Positions 40,834 to 49,256 of a DNA stretch of 64,000 nt are shown in pieces; position 1 is the first letter of the stretch; each line of letters starts with the position of its first letter. Both the position numbers and the translations under genes were made by a program. The stretch is from MGBC114079 sp964531385. Its GTDB lineage: Bacteria > Bacillota > Clostridia > Lachnospirales > CAG-274. The DNA lies in contig CAZHGC010000002.1 in the NCBI GenBank assembly GCA_964531385.1, positions 85,783-149,782 of the forward strand, read 5' to 3'. The notes under the pieces are model-generated. The model was not told the DNA's origin. It was given only the letters and a program-made list of their open reading frames with translations, and did no database searches.

Positions 40834-40862
40834 ATATTAACATATCTTATGAATAATTTCAA
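40834..40862 (-). promoter_or_regulatory. Candidate promoter of ybaB-recR
   Basis: TTGAAA (40857-40862) and TAATAT (40834-40839) on the minus strand, 17 bases apart. The leader would be about 165 bases. Confidence 0.5.
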
Positions 40863-40965
40863 CTTTTAATTTGTCGCACTCACAAAAATATTTAAGCCAG
40901 CACCACAGCCTTGTCAAACCCAACTTTAAACCGGCGTTTGCAAATTCAAAAAACTTGGCCATTAG

Positions 40966-41829
40966 CTAAAATCCCTCTCCCAAAACTTCCCTAACATCAG
41001 TAACAAAAACAAAAGCCCCCTCGTCAATCCCTTTCGCAATTTCTTTAATTCGAAAAACTTCTTTGTTCGAAACAACGCATAAAAGCACATTTCTTTCCCT
41101 TCCGCTAAACATACCCTTTGCGTAAAATGCCGTAACACCCCTCTTTGTCTCGTCAAAAATAACTTTGCAAATCTCTCCCGATTTTTCCGAAATAATAAAA
41201 GTTGCTTTCGCAAAAGAAAGACCCTCCAAAATTGCGTCAATAACTTTGCTTGTAACAAAAACAGAAATAACAGCATATAACGTTGCCAAAAGACCAAAAA
41301 TAAAATATCCAAAACAAATTATAACAACGTCAATAACAAGCATAACTCCTGCAACAGTAAAATGTCTAAATTTGTGCTGAATAATGCTCGCCGCCATATC
41401 GCTTCCGCCCGTTGTTGCCCCTGCCCTAAAAATAAGAGCAAGCCCAACCCCCGTAAGAACTCCGCCAAAAACGGAAATAATAATAAAATCGCCAAAAAAT
41501 GTGGGAATCCACGCCGTAAGTTCAAGATTTAAAGATAATAAAATCGTTGCCAAAAAAGTTTTGCCAATAAATTTTTTACCAAAAACTTTAATCGCAATAA
41601 AAAAAAGAGGAACGTTAATAATAAGATTTGAAACACCAAGGGAAATTCCTCCGTCAAAAAACCCTTTCGTCAAATGTTTAATAATAATCGCAACCCCCGT
41701 TGCACCGCCAATAACAACATTGTTCGGCTCAAAAAAAACGTTAAGTGCAACAGCCATAAAAAGAGTTCCGATAAAAATAAAACAAAAGTTCAAAACCTTA
41801 TCGTTAATAATTCCTCTCAAAAAACTCAT
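40966..41829 (-). CDS. YitT family membrane protein (DUF161/DUF2179)
   Basis: A 287-residue integral membrane protein with about five to six hydrophobic segments in the first 190 residues. It includes NVFFEPNNVVIGGATGVAIIIKHL and the RAGATTGGSDMAASIIQHKFRH motif typical of YitT. A soluble C-terminal DUF2179 domain follows (ATFIISEKSGEICKVIFDETKRGVTAFYAKGMFSGRERNVL type). The function of the family is unknown; transport has been suggested. The start overlaps the end of the TagA-like gene by 4 bases, so it is the last gene of the surface-polymer cluster. Confidence 0.9.
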   Translation of the reverse strand: MSFLRGIINDKVLNFCFIFIGTLFMAVALNVFFEPNNVVIGGATGVAIIIKHLTKGFFDGGISLGVSNLIINVPLFFIAIKVFGKKFIGKTFLATILLSLNLELTAWIPTFFGDFIIISVFGGVLTGVGLALIFRAGATTGGSDMAASIIQHKFRHFTVAGVMLVIDVVIICFGYFIFGLLATLYAVISVFVTSKVIDAILEGLSFAKATFIISEKSGEICKVIFDETKRGVTAFYAKGMFSGRERNVLLCVVSNKEVFRIKEIAKGIDEGAFVFVTDVREVLGEGF

Positions 41830-42563
41830 TCTCCTTTGGTAAGCCTGTTTTTAATAACAACCGCAAGAAAAAGAGGTAACTTCAACATTCTGAAAAATCT
41901 TTTCGGCTGGCGTAAAAGTCGATAAAACCATTCAAGCCCAAGCTTAATAAAAATTTTGGGGGCTCTCTTAACTCTTCCGCTCATTCCGTCAAAACTTCCG
42001 CCAACACCAATGCAAATTTTAACAGGAAGTTGTTCTTTATATTTGGAAATCCATTTTTCTTGTTTCGGTGCTCCAAGACCAACAAGAAGCACGTCAGGCT
42101 TTTTATTTTTAATGTCCTCAAGAATAAGTTTTTCCTTTTCCTCGTCAAAATATCCGTCATTAACACCAATAATTTTAAGACCCTTATATTTTTGCTCCAT
42201 CTTTTGTTTTGCCTCAAGAGCAACGCCGGGAGCTCCTCCAAAAAAATAAACCGTAAATTTTCTGTTTTTAATTTTAGAAAAAAGTCCCTGAACAAGGTCA
42301 TACCCCGCAACACGTTCTTTAAGCTTGTTTTTTGTAAATTTCGAAGCAATAACAACACCAATGCCGTCCGGAACAACCAAATCCGCATCATTTAAAATTT
42401 TCATAAATTCGGGGTCTTTTCTCGCCGCCATAACAATTTCAGGATTTGGAGTATAAACACAATGACATTTTTCTTCTTCAAGAAAACATTCCAAAAGACC
42501 AACCGCCTCAATGTGTGTAACATTGTTAAATTCAACACCCAAAATATGAGAAAACTCGCTCAT
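41826..42563 (-). CDS. tagA: WecG/TagA/CpsF family N-acetylmannosaminyltransferase
   Basis: Transfers ManNAc from UDP-ManNAc to GlcNAc-diphospho-undecaprenol at the inner face of the membrane, the committed step for teichoic acid or secondary wall polymers. The 245-residue protein shows YTPNPEIVMAARKDPEF, the LVVPDGIGVVIASK motif with the conserved aspartate, and FFGGAPGVALEAKQKMEQKY. The C-terminal RAPKIFIKLGLEWFYRLLRQPKRFFRML is a basic membrane-association end typical of the family. It lies two genes from csaB, the placement seen in Firmicutes that make pyruvylated wall polymer. WecB at 14.3-15.4 kb would make its donor. Confidence 0.93.
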   Translation of the reverse strand: MSEFSHILGVEFNNVTHIEAVGLLECFLEEEKCHCVYTPNPEIVMAARKDPEFMKILNDADLVVPDGIGVVIASKFTKNKLKERVAGYDLVQGLFSKIKNRKFTVYFFGGAPGVALEAKQKMEQKYKGLKIIGVNDGYFDEEKEKLILEDIKNKKPDVLLVGLGAPKQEKWISKYKEQLPVKICIGVGGSFDGMSGRVKRAPKIFIKLGLEWFYRLLRQPKRFFRMLKLPLFLAVVIKNRLTKGE

Positions 42564-42578
42564 TTTTTCACCTCAAAA

Positions 42579-43055
42579 TTAAGCCTGTGTAATAGTATAT
42601 TCTCCCTTAACCAAGAACCAAGCGTCTTCAACAACTCTAACGCCTCTTCCGTCGTTTCTCGGAACAATAACAATGTGGCTTTTTTTAATTTCTGCTTTGT
42701 CCGCAAGTTCTTTTCCGTCTGTTGCGTCAATCAATGACTCAGTCCCCGGAACAACCGCAAACGAACGTCCAACACGTAAAATAACTTCCGTTCCCTCTCC
42801 GCCAACAAGCTTTTGCCCAACACCAACGTGAACAGGAACATATTTAAGTTTGGTGTCGTCTTTGCTCGAACCAACATTCAAAGTTCCCCCGCTTTCAAGA
42901 GTCTGTAAAAGTTCGGAAATTTTGTTGTCAACATAACTTTTCGAAACAACAGGGTCATCAGCCGTTCCCGGCTCCGCTGCAAAAACAGAAACAACAACAA
43001 CCGTCGCCAAAACAATAATAATTTGAAATATCAAGAAAATTTTATTTTTCATCAT
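42579..43055 (-). CDS. Small secreted protein of the CsaB-TagA cluster
   Basis: A 158-residue protein with a signal segment (KNKIFLIFQIIIVLATVVVVSVFA, cut after VFA). The mature part starts EPGTADDPVVSKSYVDNKISELL, a stretch that could form a short coiled coil, and ends in a beta-rich domain (KLVGGEGTEVILRVGRSFAVV and HIVIVPRNDGRGVRVVEDAWFLVKGEYTI). I know no activity for it. It overlaps csaB by 14 bases and lies just before the tagA-like gene, so a role in the assembly or anchoring of the wall polymer is likely but inferred. Confidence 0.8.
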   Translation of the reverse strand: MMKNKIFLIFQIIIVLATVVVVSVFAAEPGTADDPVVSKSYVDNKISELLQTLESGGTLNVGSSKDDTKLKYVPVHVGVGQKLVGGEGTEVILRVGRSFAVVPGTESLIDATDGKELADKAEIKKSHIVIVPRNDGRGVRVVEDAWFLVKGEYTITQA

Positions 43056-44178
43056 TTTTCACAACCTTTTTACTGCGAATTAAGTCCAACTGTTTTTTTA
43101 AATAAATATCATTTTCGTGAGCCTTTTTTTCAAGCAAAGAAACTTTCCTGTCAAGCCTCTCTCTATAATCATCATAATTTTCAAAAATATGAGAAATCTT
43201 AGAAAAAAGAGCTTGTTCGTCAATAGAACTCGTTCTAATGTCTCCGCCTGTCGGCATATCCAAAACTTTAAGATAATATTCAACTTTCGGTGCATAAATA
43301 ACACCAACCATAGGAACACGTTTAACACCCGCAAAAATAAGCGTGTGAAGCCTCATACTCAGCATAACATCAACTTTTCCAATTATGCCAAGCATCTCCG
43401 ACGGCGTATATCCGTTTTTCAAAATATACGCTTTCCCCGTCATAAAACTCATAAGCTTCGAAGAAATAGAAACATCTTTCGGAAATTGCATAGGGATAAG
43501 TAAAATCTGTTTTCCCTCTTTTGCAAATCTGTCGCAAACCGATGCAATTTTCTTAATATAATCGTCTCCGCCAAAACCGTTCCAACCTCTAACCGAAACA
43601 CCAATAATTTTTTTGTCAAGAGGAATGCCCTCTTTTCGAAAAATCTCCAAAACCCGTTCATCAGAAACCGCTTTTAAAGTAAATGCAGGGTCTGCCGTAA
43701 TGTGAACTTCGGGTTTTCGAACGCCGATTTTCTCAAGGTCAACCGCCGACATCTGCTCACGAAGAGTAATAATATCAACACCGTTAACAACGTGTTTAAT
43801 AAGCTTTCGGTTAATTTTTCCGTTCACCGGTCCAATTCCGTTTGCATAAAGCATAACTTTTTTGCGAAAAATTTTCGCAACTTTAATAATGCTTAAATAA
43901 TACAAAAGTGAACGGGTGCTTGTATCGTCCTGCAAAAGGGTTCCGCCACCGCTCAAAATAATGTCGCTGTGTCTAATAACGTTAAACACCTGCATAACAT
44001 TAAACCTTTGAACCGACTCAATATTGTATTCAGTTTTAGTAAACTCAGGTTTGTAAGAAAGTGCGGTAATTCTAACATCATCGGCAAGTTCCTTAATATT
44101 TTCGGTCATAGCCTGTAAAATCGCCTCATCACCGCAGTTGCCAAACCCGTGGTATCCTGCAATCAATATGTTAATCAT
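43042..44178 (-). CDS. csaB: Polysaccharide pyruvyl transferase CsaB
   Basis: Adds a pyruvyl ketal from phosphoenolpyruvate to a ManNAc-containing wall polymer; in Bacillus anthracis and relatives this makes the ligand for SLH domains of S-layer proteins. The 378-residue protein has MINILIAGYHGFGNCGDEAILQAM at its start, LSGGGTLLQDDTSTRSLLYY, and late LSMRLHTLIFAGVKRVPMVGVIYAPKV, all typical of CsaB. The ATG at 44178 has GGAAGGG upstream; an in-frame TTG at 44193 overlaps it. It sits between the polymerase-like gene and the small secreted protein. No SLH-domain protein is in the window. Confidence 0.93.
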   Translation of the reverse strand: MINILIAGYHGFGNCGDEAILQAMTENIKELADDVRITALSYKPEFTKTEYNIESVQRFNVMQVFNVIRHSDIILSGGGTLLQDDTSTRSLLYYLSIIKVAKIFRKKVMLYANGIGPVNGKINRKLIKHVVNGVDIITLREQMSAVDLEKIGVRKPEVHITADPAFTLKAVSDERVLEIFRKEGIPLDKKIIGVSVRGWNGFGGDDYIKKIASVCDRFAKEGKQILLIPMQFPKDVSISSKLMSFMTGKAYILKNGYTPSEMLGIIGKVDVMLSMRLHTLIFAGVKRVPMVGVIYAPKVEYYLKVLDMPTGGDIRTSSIDEQALFSKISHIFENYDDYRERLDRKVSLLEKKAHENDIYLKKQLDLIRSKKVVKNDEK

Positions 44179-44228
44179 AAGGTTCCCTTCCAAAACAAAT
44201 AGTAAATGTTTGCTTAAATCAAAAAAGC

Positions 44229-45626
44229 TTAATTTTTCAAAACATCAGCATCGCAAGGCTTTTTCCCTGCGTTATAATTTAAATACCATAAATGCATCAA
44301 AACTGCCGCAAGAAGCCAAAAACAAGATGTCATCATTGGAACTTCAAAAATGTTTTCAACAAAATTGTGGCAAATAACACCAACAAGGCCAGCAAGAATT
44401 CCCGCCTCAAGTTCACGAACAAATTTAGAAGCTGTAATTCTCAAAGTTCTAATGCCGTTAATAACAACCTGATACATCAGCATAACAAAAGCACTAAGCC
44501 CCAAAATTCCCGTTTCAACCGCCGTTTTAAGGAAATAATTGTCCATATAAAAAGTTTTAACAACTTCTGTGTTAAGAAGAATTGACAAATTGTGGTTCAT
44601 TGCAACCGCTCCGCCAAAATGACCAAGTCCAACTCCCAAGAAGAAGTTCGAATCAAGAATTTGAAGTCCCTTAAACCAGCGAACAAGCCTTCCGCCTCGA
44701 AGACTGCTTTCAATATATTCTGGGCTAAGCATATAAGTAATACGATTTGAAACGCTCGGAACAAACACAACAATTAAAACAGCAACAAAAATAATCGGAA
44801 TAAACAATCGCTTGTCTTTGATAAAAACATAAACAAAAATTGCTGCCATAAACCCAATCCAAGCCCCACGAGAAAAAGTAAACAAAAGGCTCAGCATCAT
44901 ACAAAACGAAACAAAGGCAAAAAACAACTTGCTTCCAACTTTTTTCATAGAAAAAGCAAAACTAATTGCAATAGGTGTTGCAAGGGTTAATAAACTTCCA
45001 AAAGCGTTCGGGCTTGAAAGAATTGAATAAACCCTCGTTCGAACCCCCGCCTCGTTGCTGTCAACCCAGCCCGCCGGCATCTCAATTCCAATAATATATT
45101 GGTAAATGCCGTGAAGTGCCAAAGCAAAGGTAACCAAAACAAAAAATATGCAAAGGTTTCTCGCTCCCTTTTCGGTTCGCAAAAGCTGAACAACAACAAA
45201 ATACCAAAGTACATATTGAACAACCGCACGAAAACCCTCAAGCGATATAACAAAGTCCGGTGAGTTCAAAATGAGAACAAAAAGCATAGCTGTAATAAAA
45301 ATAAAAATCGGAATATCAAGAGGTGTCATTTTAAAACCCTCTTCTTTTCTGCAAAGAATCCATTTTGCAATCCAAATGCAAATAAGTAAAATAAGAAAAA
45401 GCTCGTCCCAAACTCCGCCAAAGAAGTTCGAAAACGTTCTAAGTGCATAATCGATAACGGAATACGCCCCAAGAATATATGTTGCCCTTTCATAATCTGC
45501 CATAATAAGCCCGCTAAGCGTAACAAAAGCCAAAATTGCAATAAAAAACGCAACGCCGTAAAAGGCAGTAAAAAAACCAACAATAACTCCAACAGCCAAT
45601 AAAATCCAAACAAAATCTTTTCTCAC
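44229..45626 (-). CDS. O-antigen ligase/polymerase-like membrane protein
   Basis: A 465-residue polytopic protein with about eleven hydrophobic segments. The central FSRGAWIGFMAAIFVYV and the later LDSNFFLGVGLGHFGGAVAMNHNL loop match the Wzy_C/WaaL family, which polymerises or ligates lipid-linked oligosaccharides at the outer face of the membrane. In this cluster it is likely to polymerise or attach the secondary wall polymer. Its start overlaps the preceding 182-residue protein gene by 4 bases, indicating coupled translation. Confidence 0.88.
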   Translation of the reverse strand: MRKDFVWILLAVGVIVGFFTAFYGVAFFIAILAFVTLSGLIMADYERATYILGAYSVIDYALRTFSNFFGGVWDELFLILLICIWIAKWILCRKEEGFKMTPLDIPIFIFITAMLFVLILNSPDFVISLEGFRAVVQYVLWYFVVVQLLRTEKGARNLCIFFVLVTFALALHGIYQYIIGIEMPAGWVDSNEAGVRTRVYSILSSPNAFGSLLTLATPIAISFAFSMKKVGSKLFFAFVSFCMMLSLLFTFSRGAWIGFMAAIFVYVFIKDKRLFIPIIFVAVLIVVFVPSVSNRITYMLSPEYIESSLRGGRLVRWFKGLQILDSNFFLGVGLGHFGGAVAMNHNLSILLNTEVVKTFYMDNYFLKTAVETGILGLSAFVMLMYQVVINGIRTLRITASKFVRELEAGILAGLVGVICHNFVENIFEVPMMTSCFWLLAAVLMHLWYLNYNAGKKPCDADVLKN

Positions 45627-46171
45627 ATTTTCACCAACTCAACTATATATTTAACAATTCTAAAAATAACGCTTTGCTTAACATACTCAAGATTTTTTCC
45701 TGCCGAAACAAGTAACATTCCAATAAAGAATATCCCCCAGGAAACATAAATCCTATATTCATAATTCATACCAAGAATAATTGAAAAAACAAGATATGAA
45801 AGAGATGTAATCATAAAAAACAAACCGCCAACAATAAGCTTTTCTGAAATATCCTCTTCTTTAATGTCATCAACAGTTTTCTTAACGTTGCTTTTATCAA
45901 AAGTTCCAACAAGACTTTTGTTTAAAGAATCGGCAAATTTTCCAAGACGTCCCCCCGCAAATTTAATCCCCTTGTAAGTTTTCGAGGATATAAAAAAAGG
46001 TTCTCTGTCAAAATAATTTTTAACAATTCTAAAAAACGAACTTTGACGAAAAATGTTCTTAAATTTGTCAGAAAATATTTTAAATCCACTTTTTTCATAG
46101 CTTTGTTCAAAAAAAGAAATAACTTTGCAAACAAAGCAATAAATAAAGCTTTTTTTCAAAATTTCAAACAC
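45623..46171 (-). CDS. Uncharacterised two-helix membrane protein
   Basis: A 182-residue protein of unknown function. The first 105 residues are basic and aromatic (FEQSYEKSGFKIFSDKFKNIFRQSSFFRIVKNYFDREPF), with a spaced Ser/Phe pattern also seen in some polymerase-linked proteins. Two membrane helices follow at about 113-132 and 139-157. The gene overlaps the polymerase-like gene by 4 bases, so it may be a partner subunit of that enzyme; this is inference from position. Confidence 0.75.
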   Translation of the reverse strand: MFEILKKSFIYCFVCKVISFFEQSYEKSGFKIFSDKFKNIFRQSSFFRIVKNYFDREPFFISSKTYKGIKFAGGRLGKFADSLNKSLVGTFDKSNVKKTVDDIKEEDISEKLIVGGLFFMITSLSYLVFSIILGMNYEYRIYVSWGIFFIGMLLVSAGKNLEYVKQSVIFRIVKYIVELVKM

Positions 46172-46202
46172 TAAAACACCTCCAAGTCAAAAATCATAAA
46201 AA

Positions 46203-46715
46203 TCAATCTTCAATGTCTTTAAGCTCAATTCCTCTAATTTTGCTGTTTGCCTCAACAGTTTGAGTTTTAAAAACAAAAGAATAACCAACTCTAACTTCTT
46301 GCTCGCCAACCTTCAAAATAACATTGGCAGGATTAACAACGTCTTTAACAATAATAGTAACGTCTTTCCATAACGGGTGGTCAGATTTAACAGCTCTTCC
46401 CTCCGCATTCGGAGAAACATATGCAGCCGGCTCAACTTTAACATCAACAACTTCCGCATTTGTATATTGGTTGTTTGCAACAAGCTTGTCACCAACTTTA
46501 ATAGACTCCGCAACTTCCGGAGTAACAAGATTTGCATAAAGAGTAACATAGGCTTCCTTTTCCTGAGAAAAAGGTGTTCCGCCGTTAGCGTTAAGCTTTG
46601 AAGAAACCATTCTATAGCCAAAACCGCCAATAACCGATAAAATTAAAACAACAACAATTAAATCAACAGGATTTATAATTCCAAATAACTTTCCCTTTTC
46701 ATCTATAACCTTCAC
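46203..46715 (-). CDS. DUF4330 domain membrane protein
   Basis: A 170-residue protein with the DUF4330 start MKVIDEKGKLFGIINPVDLIVVVLILSVIGGFGYR: a short cytoplasmic part, then one membrane helix at about 16-34. The outer domain is mostly beta, with repeated Val-rich strands (AYVTLYANLVTPEVAESIKVGDKLV). The function of DUF4330 is unknown, but it is commonly found in surface-polysaccharide clusters. It overlaps the upstream glycosyltransferase gene by 4 bases. Confidence 0.85.
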   Translation of the reverse strand: MKVIDEKGKLFGIINPVDLIVVVLILSVIGGFGYRMVSSKLNANGGTPFSQEKEAYVTLYANLVTPEVAESIKVGDKLVANNQYTNAEVVDVKVEPAAYVSPNAEGRAVKSDHPLWKDVTIIVKDVVNPANVILKVGEQEVRVGYSFVFKTQTVEANSKIRGIELKDIED

Positions 46716-47842
46716 TTTTCATTCTCCTTTACAATTTTTTCGTAAATGTTTTTGTGAGTTTGTGCCATTTTAACATCAGAAAAATTTTCTTTTGCTCTGT
46801 CAAAAAAAGCTTGACCAAAACTTTCCGAAAGCTCACTGTCGGAAATAAGTTTTAAAACCTTTTCGGAAATATCCGAAATATCGTCCGGCGAAACCAAAAA
46901 TCCCGTTTTTCCGTCAACAATCATTTCGGGAATTCCCCCAACAGCTGTACTAACAGTTGCCTTTTTCATTCTTGCACCCTCCAAAAGGGCATATGGAAAA
47001 CTTTCGCTTAAAGACGTAAGCATATTAATATCAATGGCATTATAAAAACTGTCAATATCATTAATATGACCAATCATAAAAATTCTGTCAGAAAATAAAC
47101 TTTCTGAAATAAGCTTTTTATATTTTTCAAAATCATCACCGTCACCGGCAATAATAAAACAAACGTCTTTGTTTTTTTCGCAAACATCAAAAGCCATTTT
47201 CAAAAAAATGTCAATTCCTTTAACAACATTAAGCCTTGCAGCAATTCCAACATATTTTTTACCACAGTCATATTTAATGCGATATTTTTTAAAAAACTCT
47301 TCTTTTGAGATAAAAACAGGCTCTCTGTCAAAGCTAATTCCGTTGTAAACAACGAAAAGCCTGTCATTATGAAATCCCCGTTCAATAAGCATATTTTTAA
47401 AAGCTTTCGTAACAGTCAAAATATATCTGAATCTTTTAAGAGCAAAATAATTAATCGGTGCATAAATTATTTGCTTATATTTGCTATCTTTAAAATCAAG
47501 CTTATAATCACTGTGCAAAGTTGTAATCATAGGAGCGTTCACTTTCTTTTGTATAAAAGCCGCAATATAATTCGCCCTCGCCCCGTGACAATGAACAATA
47601 TCATAATTGTTCTCGTTAATAAACTTTTTAATTTTTTTAATAACGGTCATATCATAACGTTTTTTCTGCAAAATAATATTGACAGGTATATTCAATTTTC
47701 GTGCTTCTTCGGTAAAAATTCCTTCCATAATGCAAAGAAGTTCAACGTCAACGTTTTGTTCTCTAAGCTTTGCAAGAAGCGTCAAAACGTGGGTTTTAGC
47801 TCCGCCCGTATCTCCTCCGCTTATAAAATGAAGTACCTTCAT
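46712..47842 (-). CDS. Glycosyltransferase family 4 protein
   Basis: Retaining GT-B glycosyltransferase, 376 residues. The N-terminal part has VLHFISGGDTGGAKTHVLTLLAKL and IVHCHGARANYIAAF. The C-terminal part carries the EX7E motif region (SLSESFPYALLEGARMKKATVST, then AVGGIPEMIVDGKTGFLV). The ATG at 47842 is preceded by GGGGTG; an in-frame start six codons earlier adds nothing family-like. It acts in the cytoplasm on lipid-linked sugar, probably for the polymer made by this cluster. Donor and acceptor cannot be read from sequence. Confidence 0.9.
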   Translation of the reverse strand: MKVLHFISGGDTGGAKTHVLTLLAKLREQNVDVELLCIMEGIFTEEARKLNIPVNIILQKKRYDMTVIKKIKKFINENNYDIVHCHGARANYIAAFIQKKVNAPMITTLHSDYKLDFKDSKYKQIIYAPINYFALKRFRYILTVTKAFKNMLIERGFHNDRLFVVYNGISFDREPVFISKEEFFKKYRIKYDCGKKYVGIAARLNVVKGIDIFLKMAFDVCEKNKDVCFIIAGDGDDFEKYKKLISESLFSDRIFMIGHINDIDSFYNAIDINMLTSLSESFPYALLEGARMKKATVSTAVGGIPEMIVDGKTGFLVSPDDISDISEKVLKLISDSELSESFGQAFFDRAKENFSDVKMAQTHKNIYEKIVKENEK

Positions 47843-47863
47843 TATAAAATCACACCCCAAAGG

Positions 47864-49120
47864 TTAATGGTAATATCTGTCAAAAACAGAAGCAAGCTCT
47901 TTAGTAAGCTCTTTTCGTTCAAACTTTTCAATTTCTGCCCTGTCGGGTGAAAAATCAAGCTTTCCCCCAACCCAATTTTGATAATATTCAAAAATAACAT
48001 TTTTAATTTCGGAAACATTGTCCGTATGTGCAACAAGACCAATTTTTGTTTTTCTAACAAGGTCTGCAGCAGCCCCTTTTTCCGGCAAAACAGCCAAAAC
48101 AGGTCTCCCCGTATTCATATATTCAAAAATCTTTCCGGTATAAAAAGCGTCAGAACCTCTTCCCGTTCCCTCAATAAGAACCAAAACATCAGATTGCAAC
48201 TGTCTTTTAATACATTCGTCGTGAGGAACATATCCAACAATTTTAATCTGTTTCGTAAGAGAAAAACTGTCAATTTGAGCCTGAAGCTTGTCTTTGTGAT
48301 AATTTCCAATAAGATTAACACAAATTTTTTCTCCGTCAATTTTCCCCTCAGAAATAAGCTCGGAAAGTGCCGCAAAAAAAGTATCAGGCTTTCTTCTTCC
48401 ATATAACGCACCGGTGTAAGTAAGGGTCATTTTCGAATTGTTTGGCTTTGTAAGGTCAAAATTTTTAAAATCCTCTTCATCATATCCGTTTGGAATAACA
48501 AAAAAGTTATCGCCCGAAAGATTGTTGTTTTCAACAAAATTCTTTCTCATAACCGGTGTATTTGTAATAAGGGCATCTGCGTTTAAAAGAACTTCCCTCT
48601 CCATTTTTTTCTCTTTTTTCGTTCTAAATTTGAAATGAGGGTTGTCCAAAGTGTAAGGATTGTTCGTCCATTCGTCTCTAAAATCAACAACCCAAGTAAT
48701 GTCGGGAAATTTCTTTTTAATATAAAGCCCCAAAAGGTGGTCGCTGTAAGGTGCACTTGTTGTATAAATAATTTTTATATCATTTTCAACAATTGCCTTA
48801 ACAACAGCCTTTCGTGACAGCCTGCTCCAAAGCCAGGCACTGTCGGGAATAAAAACTTTAAGCCCCAAAACCTTTCCGGGAATTTTAAAAACAGATTTCC
48901 ATTCGGTAAAATCGTGAGCTTTTGTGCGAATTATTTTTGTTCCCTCGGGAATGTCTTTCAAAAGCGTTTCGTCTTTAAGTGTCATTCCCTTTTCGTCTCT
49001 TGTAAAAACAATCGGACAATAGCCAAATTTTCCAAGATGTTTAACAAATTTAACGCTTCTTTGAACTCCCGAACCTCCCATAGGCGGAAATTGATTAGCA
49101 ATCATCAAAACATTCTTCAT
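47864..49120 (-). CDS. Glycosyltransferase family 4 protein, WcaI-like
   Basis: A second GT-B enzyme, 418 residues, with NQFPPMGGSGVQRSVKFVKHLGKFGY at the N-terminus, the IIYTTSAPYSDHLLGLYIKK and WVVDFRDEWTNNPY motifs of the acceptor domain, and a nucleotide-sugar domain with LTYTGALYGRRKPDTFFAAL. The C-terminal GRPVLAVLPEKGAAADLV is typical. The ATG at 49120 is preferred, with AAAGGT upstream. It is the first gene of the polymer cluster; 21 bases separate it from the next glycosyltransferase. Specificity is unknown. Confidence 0.9.
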   Translation of the reverse strand: MKNVLMIANQFPPMGGSGVQRSVKFVKHLGKFGYCPIVFTRDEKGMTLKDETLLKDIPEGTKIIRTKAHDFTEWKSVFKIPGKVLGLKVFIPDSAWLWSRLSRKAVVKAIVENDIKIIYTTSAPYSDHLLGLYIKKKFPDITWVVDFRDEWTNNPYTLDNPHFKFRTKKEKKMEREVLLNADALITNTPVMRKNFVENNNLSGDNFFVIPNGYDEEDFKNFDLTKPNNSKMTLTYTGALYGRRKPDTFFAALSELISEGKIDGEKICVNLIGNYHKDKLQAQIDSFSLTKQIKIVGYVPHDECIKRQLQSDVLVLIEGTGRGSDAFYTGKIFEYMNTGRPVLAVLPEKGAAADLVRKTKIGLVAHTDNVSEIKNVIFEYYQNWVGGKLDFSPDRAEIEKFERKELTKELASVFDRYYH

Positions 49121-49256
49121 TTTAAATAACGACCTTTCCAAAAATATAAAAATCTGCAAAAACCCCGCAAGTAAATCATTAAAAATATTTTAACACATAG
49201 GCAAAAAAATCACAACACAAAAATTTCAACAAACTTTTCCGTTGCAAGCCAACCCG

